DNA of 6,911 nt from Chrysiogenales bacterium (GTDB lineage Bacteria > Acidobacteriota > Aminicenantia > UBA2199), in NCBI GenBank assembly GCA_004525465.1, contig SPCN01000118.1:1-6911 (forward strand), read 5' to 3'. Below are positions 1 to 4,819 of this stretch, one piece after another. Each line of letters begins with the position of its first letter. Position 1 is the stretch's first letter. Below the pieces are notes generated by a model. That model was not told the DNA's origin. It made no database searches and saw nothing but the letters and a program-made list of their open reading frames with translations. The position numbers were made by a program, and so were the translations under genes.

Positions 1-1183
1 ACTTGGTCAACGACGCCGTCTTCAGCACCGTCCCTTCCCTTTCCAGCGGGTACAGGTCGTCCAGCAGCAAGGAACGGGCGCTGCGCAGGGCCGAGAAGCC
101 AAAGCGCGCCTTGACGCTGCCGATGCCGGCGGTCATCTGCTCGTCGCGCAGGGAGAAGAAGGGCAGGATGTCGCGGCCGGCCTGCAGGTTCTCCACCTTG
201 ACGCCGACCAGGCGCAGCGAAAGGTCCTTTTTGGCCAGCAGCGAGTGCAGCAGCGGCAGGGCGCTCTGCCAGAGATGGAAATAGGAATAGGTGGGAAAAG
301 GCAGGGCCGCCCGCTGCGAAAAGGTGGAAAAATCGCTGAAACGGACCTTGACCTCGACGCGGCCGGCGAACAGTTTTTCGCCGAGCAGGTGCACGGCCAG
401 CCGGTCCAGCAGGTAGGCCAGGTGCGAATAGAGCAGCCCCTGGTCGCGGATATCCTCGGGAAAAGTGGTTTCGCGGCTGAAGCTCTTGCTGGCAGGTTCG
501 GGACGCCCCCGCTCCATGCCGCCGCTGCCGTGGCCGGCGAAGACCTTTTTCCACAGCGCCAGGTATTTTTCTTTCAATTCGCGGCCGCGGCGCACGCCCA
601 GGCCCTGGAGGACGAAATAGGTCCGCGGTCCGACGCCGGGGATCTTGTCCAGCGTCAGCTGCGAGATGAACTCCGCTTCGTCGTGCAGCCAGAACAGGCC
701 GCCCGGTTTGGCCGCCTCGCAGGCCAGCTTGGCGCCCAGGCGCGTGAAACCCAGGCCGGCAGATATCTTCAGCCCCGTCTCCCGCTCGGCCGCGGCCTTG
801 ATCCTGGCGGCCAGTTCGTAGACCGAAGCGCACAGATAACGGCTGCCGCCCACGTCGACATAGGCCTCGTCCACCGACACTTCTTCGACCCGGGGCGAGA
901 AGCGGCGTAGGCAGGCGAAAAACTGCCGGGATATCCGGCTGTAGAGGTGGAAGCGGCCGCGGCGGAAAACGGCCTGCGGGCATTTTTTGGCCGCGGTGCG
1001 CAGGGCCATGCCCGAGTGCACCCCGAAGCGGCGCGCCGCATAGGAGGCGGTGCAGACCACGCCCCGCTCGTGGGCCAGGCCGCCGACGATCAGCGGCTTG
1101 CCACGCAGCGATGGATCCAGGGTCTCCTCCACAGCGGCGAAAAAAGCGTCGATGTCCAGGTGCAGGACCGCCGGGGTTTTCAC
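1..1183 (-). CDS. dinB: Y-family DNA polymerase IV (DinB), partial at 3' end
   Basis: Error-prone translesion DNA polymerase acting at stalled forks in the cytoplasm, typically SOS-induced. Reading leftward from a GTG at 1183-1181, 394 codons stay open to the window edge, so the C-terminus (where the beta-clamp peptide would lie) is missing. Visible Y-family landmarks: HLDIDAFFAAVEE at residues 8-20, with catalytic Asp10 and steric-gate Phe15; the SYAARRFGVHSGM fingers region near residues 49-61; VEEVSVDEAYVDVGG near 100-114 with catalytic Asp105 and Glu106; SAGLGFTRLGAKLA; a helix-hairpin-helix IPGVGPRT in the thumb; and SKSFSRETTFPED opening the little finger. All three metal-binding acids are present, which favours active DinB over the catalytically dead ImuB relative. 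The GTG start is inferred from the motif position and from its 4-base GTGA overlap with the lexA stop, implying translational coupling. The gene is very GC-rich. Confidence 0.93.
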   Translation of the reverse strand, partial: MKTPAVLHLDIDAFFAAVEETLDPSLRGKPLIVGGLAHERGVVCTASYAARRFGVHSGMALRTAAKKCPQAVFRRGRFHLYSRISRQFFACLRRFSPRVEEVSVDEAYVDVGGSRYLCASVYELAARIKAAAERETGLKISAGLGFTRLGAKLACEAAKPGGLFWLHDEAEFISQLTLDKIPGVGPRTYFVLQGLGVRRGRELKEKYLALWKKVFAGHGSGGMERGRPEPASKSFSRETTFPEDIRDQGLLYSHLAYLLDRLAVHLLGEKLFAGRVEVKVRFSDFSTFSQRAALPFPTYSYFHLWQSALPLLHSLLAKKDLSLRLVGVKVENLQAGRDILPFFSLRDEQMTAGIGSVKARFGFSALRSARSLLLDDLYPLEREGTVLKTASLTK

Positions 1184-1773
1184 CGGTACCTGCGCAAAAC
1201 ACCCACCACCCGACCCACCAGCTGGAAGGGGGCGGCAATGGGGGCGTATTCGGGATTTTCCGGAACCAGCACATAGGCATCCCGGATGCGTTTCAGCCGC
1301 TTGAGGGTAATGGAACCGTCGCCGAGGCGGGCTATCACCATCTGGCCAGGGTCGGCCTGCTCGGCGCGCTTGATCAGCACCAGATCGCCGTCCTGGATGT
1401 AGGCGTCCTTCATGCTCTGGCCCTGCACGCGAAAGGCCACGATGTCGCCCCCTTTTTCGGCCAACCACTCGGGCAGGACCACTTCGTCGCCCAAACTTTC
1501 GAACATCTCGAGCGCCGGGCCGGCCGGCACTATGCCCACCAGCGGCACGGTCAGGTGCTCGCCACCCATTGGTGGTTCAACGGCCAGATCCCAGGAGCGG
1601 CCTTTCTTGAGCAGCGCCCCGCGCTGACGCAGGCGTGAGAGATAGGCGTGAATGGTCGCCGGCGAGGCCAGGCCGGTAGCGGCCACGATCTCACGGACGG
1701 TAGGGAAACAGCCGTTGCGGCGGCGCAAGCCCCTGATCTTGTCCAAAATAAAATTTTGTTTTTTTGTCAGCAT
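1180..1773 (-). CDS. lexA: LexA, SOS-response repressor and autoprotease
   Basis: Transcriptional repressor of DNA-damage genes that cleaves itself when RecA filaments form. The 197-residue protein from the ATG at 1773 has the usual LexA length. The N-terminal winged helix-turn-helix is at about residues 1-65, with a recognition helix near SPATIHAYLSRLRQRG, closer in pattern to the Bacillus-type helix than to that of E. coli (from memory). The self-cleavage bond is Ala84-Gly85 in VGIVPAGPALE. The Ser-Lys dyad is Ser120 (VQGQSM) and Lys158 (ITLKRLK). An in-frame ATG 48 bases upstream (1821) exists, but it lies between the -35 and -10 boxes of the predicted promoter, upstream of the expected transcript start, so 1773 is preferred. 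The ribosome site is weak (AAAGGCG, about 5 bases before ATG). It leads an operon with dinB, which begins inside its stop codon. Confidence 0.96.
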   Translation of the reverse strand: MLTKKQNFILDKIRGLRRRNGCFPTVREIVAATGLASPATIHAYLSRLRQRGALLKKGRSWDLAVEPPMGGEHLTVPLVGIVPAGPALEMFESLGDEVVLPEWLAEKGGDIVAFRVQGQSMKDAYIQDGDLVLIKRAEQADPGQMVIARLGDGSITLKRLKRIRDAYVLVPENPEYAPIAAPFQLVGRVVGVLRRYR

Positions 1774-1775
1774 TT

Positions 1776-1790
1776 GTTCGCCTTTTGTTC
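1776..1790 (-). promoter_or_regulatory. Candidate LexA operator, GAAC-N7-GAAC direct repeat
   Basis: Two tandem perfect 11-base copies (AGGCGAACAAA on the minus strand, 1773-1783 and 1784-1794) place GAAC at 1790-1787 and 1779-1776, separated by exactly 7 bases. GAAC-N7-GAAC (GTTC-N7-GTTC) is the known LexA box of Alphaproteobacteria, and CGAAC is the half-site of the palindromic Gram-positive box. The site lies between the predicted transcript start and the lexA ATG, a sensible place for autorepression. It could instead be a simple duplication of the weak ribosome-binding region. Binding is inferred. Confidence 0.5.
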
Positions 1791-1799
1791 GCCTTTTTG

Positions 1800-1828
1800 A
1801 TAATAATATGCTTTTGTGCATTTGTCAA
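1800..1828 (-). promoter_or_regulatory. Predicted lexA-dinB promoter
   Basis: On the minus strand a perfect -35 TTGACA (1828-1823) is followed after 17 bases by -10 TATTAT (1805-1800), 5 of 6 matches to TATAAT. Transcription should begin near 1792-1795, leaving a leader of about 20 bases before the lexA ATG at 1773. The spacer contains the short inverted repeat ATGC-N6-GCAT (1808-1821). Confidence 0.75.
1808..1821. promoter_or_regulatory. Small palindrome in the lexA promoter spacer
   Basis: ATGCACAAAAGCAT has 4-base inverted ends around 6 bases and sits entirely between the -35 and -10 boxes of the lexA promoter. A repressor bound there would block RNA polymerase. A 4+4 match is easily produced by chance, so this is a weaker operator candidate than the downstream GAAC repeat. 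Confidence 0.2.
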
Positions 1829-1843
1829 CAATAATAAATATAA

Positions 1844-1970
1844 GGCTAGGGGCTATAGGTTAGAGGCTATAGGTAAGAAGGATGAGCGGTTATGGGTGAG
1901 GGTTTTTTACCTATAGCCCCTAGCCCATCACCTATCGCCTACTGGCTACTAACTACTGACTACTGACTAC
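1844..1970. repeat. Inverted pair of degenerate heptad arrays (dyad 1)
   Basis: The left arm (1844-1902) is eight consecutive 7-base words plus GGG, starting GGCTAGG, GGCTATA, GGTTAGA, GGCTATA, GGTAAGA. The right arm (1909-1970) is the same kind of word in complement; read on the minus strand it is GTAGTCA twice, then GTAGTTA, GTAGCCA, GTAGGCG, ATAGGTG, ATGGGCT, AGGGGCT, ATAGGT. GGCTAGGGGCTATAGGT at 1844-1860 has an exact complement at 1909-1925. The arms are separated only by six T, and another T6 follows at 1971-1976. The dyad lies between the end of the PspC-like gene and the lexA promoter, and could end the PspC-like transcript. Confidence 0.85.
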
Positions 1971-1979
1971 TTTTTTAAT

Positions 1980-2423
1980 TTACTTCTTCCAGCCGCGGGC
2001 AATGATGAAAACGCCTAAAACGATCAGCAGCGAGGGCCAAAAGAAGTGGCGGACGAATTGACGGGCCCAGCCGTAAAAAGGATGGAAAATCGGCAGGTTA
2101 TGAAGCAGGAAAACTCCGCCGATGAGGATGAGCACGATGCCCAAAAACAAGGGAACGGCGTCACTGGGGTTCTGGGAGGCCTGGACCTGAGCTGCGGCTG
2201 CGGCCGGTGTGGCTTCTTTGCCGGCGCCAACGGTCGTTTCAAACGGTTCGTAGGGAATGACGATCAGGGCGATAACATAAGCCAACAGTGCAGATCCGCC
2301 AACGAAGAACAGGGCGACCACGATGAGGCGTACAATAACCGGATCAATGTTGAAATATTCGGCAATGCCGCCGCAGACTCCACCGAGCATGCGGTTTTTG
2401 CGACTTCTATACAGTCTTTTCAT
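1980..2423 (-). CDS. PspC-domain inner-membrane protein
   Basis: Small membrane protein of 147 residues. Residues 1-60 form a PspC domain: KRLYRSRKNRMLGGVCGGIAEYF, then a DPVIVRL turn leading into a hydrophobic segment (about 31-57) ending IPYEP. In enterobacteria PspC helps sense envelope stress in the phage-shock system. An Ala-rich linker (about 68-83) follows, then two further hydrophobic segments (about 90-108 and 129-143), reminiscent of the C-terminal membrane part of LiaF-like proteins. The start at 2423 is chosen because AAGGAGGT lies 3 bases upstream and the PspC domain begins there; an upstream in-frame ATG at 2513 lies in repeat DNA and would add 30 unrelated residues. No pspA or other psp gene is in view, so a role in envelope stress is inferred from the domain alone. 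Confidence 0.88.
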   Translation of the reverse strand: MKRLYRSRKNRMLGGVCGGIAEYFNIDPVIVRLIVVALFFVGGSALLAYVIALIVIPYEPFETTVGAGKEATPAAAAAQVQASQNPSDAVPLFLGIVLILIGGVFLLHNLPIFHPFYGWARQFVRHFFWPSLLIVLGVFIIARGWKK

Positions 2424-2497
2424 TTGACCTCCTTGGCAGGGACCATGCCCCAGATGTTTAGAACGAAAAAACCGCAGCAAAAGTTCAAAATTGTTTC

Positions 2498-2674
2498 TCG
2501 GGTTATGGGTCATGGGTCACAGGTCATGGGCAAGAAGACAGGCTACGGAGAAATTTCTGACCGCTGACATCTGTCTTCTGGCATCTGCACTCAGTCCTCC
2601 CCTCGCCTTCTTTTTCACCTATCGCCCATCGCCCATCGCCTCTTGCCCCCACCAATGGCCTATCCCCTCTTGCC
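2498..2674. repeat. Inverted degenerate heptad arrays (dyad 2)
   Basis: The left arm (2498-2532) is five 7-base words: TCGGGTT, ATGGGTC twice, ACAGGTC, ATGGGCA. The right arm (2616-2674) is complementary in style: CACCTAT, CGCCCAT twice, CGCCTCT, TGCCCCC, then, after a one-base slip, further C-rich words to 2674. Between them is a third heptad run (2557-2598) of CTGACCG, CTGACAT, CTGTCTT, CTGGCAT, CTGCACT, CAGTCCT; CTGTCTTCT (2571-2579) pairs exactly with AGAAGACAG (2533-2541). The block fills most of the gap between the divergent PspC-like gene and the 150-residue membrane protein gene. I see no other gene or RNA in 2424-2706, and no convincing promoter for the PspC-like gene. Confidence 0.78.
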
Positions 2675-2697
2675 AAATCCAGCCATTCGGCTATAAT
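2670..2697 (+). promoter_or_regulatory. Predicted promoter for the 150-residue membrane protein gene
   Basis: TTGCCA (2670-2675, 5 of 6 to consensus) is followed after 16 bases by a perfect TATAAT (2692-2697). The expected transcript start is about 2703-2705, only 2-4 bases before the ATG at 2707, so the mRNA would be leaderless or nearly so. The -35 box sits in the last word of repeat dyad 2. Confidence 0.6.
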
Positions 2698-2706
2698 GTC
2701 AGGCGC

Positions 2707-3159
2707 ATGGAAAAGATCACTATCGCCATCTCCGCCTCATCCGAATTGCAGATCGATTTACAGGATTTTCCTGAGCTGAGTTCGGAAAACAAACTGGTAA
2801 AAAAAAGTCTGGCGGTCGTCAAACGCTACACGCCGGGCATCCTGCGTTACCTCTCCAAACAAAAAGTCCTGGCCCACTTGCCCCTTTACCTTATCGAAAT
2901 TAATTCCCAAGCAGATATTTCAGAGACGGAAGCCCGCCGGCGTCTGGGGAATTGGCTGCGGCGCAAAATGATCAGGCGCCTGTTTTACGTACTGATCGAA
3001 CTCCTGGTCATGCCTTTTACGGCTTTCGTGGCCCTGCTCCCCGGTCCCAACGTGATTTTTTACCTGTTGTTCGTCCTGTTCTATTTCCACCTGAAGGCGT
3101 TTCTCAGTTTGCGCAAAATAAAAAGTGAAAACCTGAATATCTCCCTGTTGAAGAACTGA
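2707..3159 (+). CDS. Small two-span membrane protein, possibly Mit_KHE1-like
   Basis: Protein of 150 residues, not confidently recognised. The N-terminal half (about 1-90) is soluble and becomes very basic near 77-91 (ARRRLGNWLRRKMIRR). Two hydrophobic segments follow, about 92-111 and 115-132, joined by the turn LLPGPNV. A basic helical tail (LRKIKSENLN) ends the protein. The PGPN turn between two membrane spans recalls the family named after mitochondrial K+/H+ exchange-related proteins (Mit_KHE1), but this is pattern recall; an ion-exchange role is not shown. The start at 2707 follows from the TATAAT at 2692-2697; the longer in-frame reading upstream translates repeat DNA. The Shine-Dalgarno is poor (AGG at 2701-2703). 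The gene is divergent from the PspC-like gene and convergent with the TPR gene. Confidence 0.75.
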   Translation: MEKITIAISASSELQIDLQDFPELSSENKLVKKSLAVVKRYTPGILRYLSKQKVLAHLPLYLIEINSQADISETEARRRLGNWLRRKMIRRLFYVLIELLVMPFTAFVALLPGPNVIFYLLFVLFYFHLKAFLSLRKIKSENLNISLLKN

Positions 3160-3165
3160 AAAGGG

Positions 3166-3282
3166 ACTCGGTTTAAGGTGTCAGGTGTACGGTTGATGGT
3201 TTAAAACTAAATTGTTCGATAAGAATTTTGTATTGTTCCTAATTCTTACCGTAAACCGTCAACCTTATGCCGTGAACCGAGT
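3166..3282. repeat. Inverted heptad arrays between convergent genes (dyad 3), possible bidirectional terminator
   Basis: Each arm is exactly five 7-base words (35 bases). The left arm (3169-3203) reads CGGTTTA, AGGTGTC, AGGTGTA, CGGTTGA, TGGTTTA. The right arm (3245-3279), read on the minus strand, is CGGTTCA, CGGCATA, AGGTTGA, CGGTTTA, CGGTAAG. The outermost ACTCGGTT (3166-3173) pairs perfectly with 3275-3282. GGTTGATGGTTTA (3191-3203) pairs with 3252-3264 at 12 of 13 positions. A nested 8-base perfect stem, TAAGAATT (3220-3227) with AATTCTTA (3241-3248), closes the centre. Lying between two facing stop codons it may end transcription from both sides, but neither strand has a strong T-run after the stem. 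Nothing else is visible in 3160-3296. Confidence 0.83.
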
Positions 3283-3296
3283 ATGCCTGTAAGCAG

Positions 3297-4487
3297 CTAC
3301 AGCCCGAGCTTCTTCCTGGCCTGGTCATTCAAGGTCTTGAATTCGGCTTCAATGCGCTGCTGTTCTTTCATCAGTTCCTGGGCCACGGCCGAATTGGGAT
3401 CTTCGGACGATTGGTTGTTGCCCGCTTTCAGCTTGCTGATCTGTTCCTGGATCTTGTCCAGCTTATCCTGTTCATAGCCAGGCATTTCAATATCAACATA
3501 TTTCCGGGCCAGATCTCTTTCCAGCTTGTCGTATTCGTACTGCAGGCGCTTGATCTCTTTATCATTGCTCACCACCGGCTTGACCGGTTTGACCGTGGCA
3601 TTGTACTTCTTGATCTTGGCGTTGTAATCGTATTTTTCATATAGCCAGTACTTGGCGTTCTTGAGCAGGGCGGCCTGGCGGGAGGTATTCTTTTCTTTCT
3701 GATAGAGAAGACCGGCCTCGATCTGGTAGGAGATGGATTTGTCTAGGAATGACTTGTCTTTTTTGGACTTGGCCAGGTAAATGTTGCCCAGGCGTTCGGC
3801 ATTGACCGCTTTGAGGCTCTTGGCGTAGGCGTCGGCGAATTCCTTGACCGCAGCGTCCAACTTGCCGGCCCCGGTCAGGCAACGGGCGTAAATCTCAAAA
3901 ATTGTGTCATCGCTCTTGTCTTTCTGATCGAAGGAATTGAACATGCTGATGGCTTCCTCGTACTTCTTCTGGTTGTACATCTGGCCGATCTTTTCCAGGC
4001 TGGTCAATGGCTTGGCCGGCTTCTTGGCAGCGCCGCTCAATTCATCCTTCAAAGCCTGGGCTTGCTTGGCGATATCGCCAATGCCCTTGCTCTTGGAAAA
4101 TTCAATTGCTTTTTCCGCCCATGTTGTCGCCTTATCCTTGTTCTTGTTCGCTCCGTAGGAACTGCCCAGGATCAGGTATACTCCGGCCTCCAGTTTGGCT
4201 TCCATGCCGCCCAGAGCCACGGCCTTCTCACCATTGCGAATGGCCTTGTCGTAATTTTTGCTGTTATAGTAGTCTACGGTCAGCCAGTAAAAGGCCAGTT
4301 TGGTGAACACATTCTGCGCCGGGTCGGGATAATTCTTTATATAAGTTTCAAAAGCGCTGATCCTTTCCGGACCGCCTTTTTTCGTCAAAGCCGTGGTGTA
4401 ATCGATACCGGCGTTTTCCATATTCTGCGACCAGGCCAACGCTCCAACCATCAACATGATCAGCGCAACCACAAGTGTTTTTCTCAT
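3297..4487 (-). CDS. Exported TPR-like / coiled-coil protein of unknown function
   Basis: Protein of 396 residues. Residues 1-19 form a signal peptide (MRKT, a hydrophobic core VVALIMLMVGALA, then WSQ), so the mature protein should be outside the cytoplasm. Helical hairpins resembling tetratricopeptide repeats occur near 63-94 (WLTVDYYNSKNYDKAIRNGEKAV), 101-132, 163-190 (IGQMYNQKKYEEAISMFNSF) and 196-225; such repeats usually mediate protein-protein contact. A Lys/Ala/Pro linker lies near 151-161 and another Lys/Pro-rich one at 293-306. Heptad-like charged coiled-coil segments follow, about 308-356 and 366-392. No catalytic motif is seen. The start is supported by GGGAGGAT ending 3 bases before the ATG. 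The gene appears monocistronic. A scaffold or envelope-assembly role would be a guess. Confidence 0.88.
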   Translation of the reverse strand: MRKTLVVALIMLMVGALAWSQNMENAGIDYTTALTKKGGPERISAFETYIKNYPDPAQNVFTKLAFYWLTVDYYNSKNYDKAIRNGEKAVALGGMEAKLEAGVYLILGSSYGANKNKDKATTWAEKAIEFSKSKGIGDIAKQAQALKDELSGAAKKPAKPLTSLEKIGQMYNQKKYEEAISMFNSFDQKDKSDDTIFEIYARCLTGAGKLDAAVKEFADAYAKSLKAVNAERLGNIYLAKSKKDKSFLDKSISYQIEAGLLYQKEKNTSRQAALLKNAKYWLYEKYDYNAKIKKYNATVKPVKPVVSNDKEIKRLQYEYDKLERDLARKYVDIEMPGYEQDKLDKIQEQISKLKAGNNQSSEDPNSAVAQELMKEQQRIEAEFKTLNDQARKKLGL

Positions 4488-4658
4488 ATTATCCTCCCTT
4501 ATTTATCGCATTCATTACTATTAGACGGCAAAATCTATTTTAATGAATAACCAAGCCAACATTTTTCTTTCCGAGGAGCATGGATTTTTCTATAAAATTG
4601 CACTCTGCTAAATTACCATATTCCTTTGCAAAAAACAAGTATTTGCCTATTTTTATCT
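4488..4658. other. Upstream region of the TPR gene, no gene found
   Basis: AT-rich intergenic DNA between the TPR gene start and repeat dyad 4. It should hold the TPR gene promoter on the minus strand, but I see only weak boxes (for example TTCATT and TAATAG about 18 bases apart) and make no firm call. No RNA gene or credible coding region is visible. Confidence 0.5.
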
Positions 4659-4753
4659 AGTGTTAGTGTAAGTGATCGAGTCAATAACGATTATTAATAG
4701 AATTGAGTGATTTCATTGATTCTCTTCCTAACACTATCACTATCACTAACACT
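4659..4753. repeat. Inverted pair of hexad arrays (dyad 4)
   Basis: The left arm (4659-4676) is AGTGTT, AGTGTA, AGTGAT. The right arm (4730-4753) is AACACT, ATCACT, ATCACT, AACACT, the complement of four AGTGWT words. The outer 18 bases of the two arms (4659-4676 and 4736-4753) are complementary at 16 of 18 positions, around an AT-rich interior. The layout matches dyads 1-3, but the word length is 6. It lies upstream of the mtnA promoter. Confidence 0.87.
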
Positions 4754-4762
4754 GTTTTCTCC

Positions 4763-4791
4763 TTGCCAGCCGCTCCAGAAACCAATATAAT
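4763..4791 (+). promoter_or_regulatory. Predicted mtnA promoter
   Basis: TTGCCA (4763-4768) and a perfect TATAAT (4786-4791) are separated by 17 bases, the optimal spacing. Transcription should start near 4797-4799, giving a leader of about 20 bases that contains the AAAGGAG ribosome site at 4806-4812. The leader is too short for a riboswitch, so no SAM-type aptamer is expected here. The -35 box begins 9 bases after repeat dyad 4 ends. Confidence 0.72.
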
Positions 4792-4819
4792 TGATATGGC
4801 CTACTAAAGGAGAAACCCC

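Noticed and set aside
245..910. Long plus-strand open frame opposite dinB
   Set aside because: It is a shadow of the GC-rich polymerase gene; the minus-strand translation carries all the family motifs.
1774..1821. Longer LexA start (Met encoded at 1821)
   Set aside because: That ATG lies between the predicted -35 and -10 boxes, and the known LexA N-terminus aligns with the Met at 1773.
2424..2513. Upstream ATG extending the PspC-like protein by 30 residues
   Set aside because: The extension translates repeat-array DNA and bears no resemblance to PspC N-termini, while AAGGAGGT sits just before the ATG at 2423.
2491..2706. N-terminal extension of the 150-residue membrane protein
   Set aside because: The extra 72 residues come from the heptad arrays and promoter; the -10 box lies inside this stretch.
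4580..4660. 26-codon plus-strand reading frame preceded by GAGGAG
   Set aside because: The Shine-Dalgarno-like motif is only one base from the ATG, the peptide has no recognisable features, and the frame ends in the repeat arm.
1844..4753. CRISPR array interpretation of the intergenic repeats
   Set aside because: Words are 6-7 bases, contiguous and degenerate, with no unique spacers and no cas genes nearby.
1844..4753. Insertion-sequence or MITE remnants
   Set aside because: The four dyads do not share sequence, and I see no transposase fragment or flanking target duplications.
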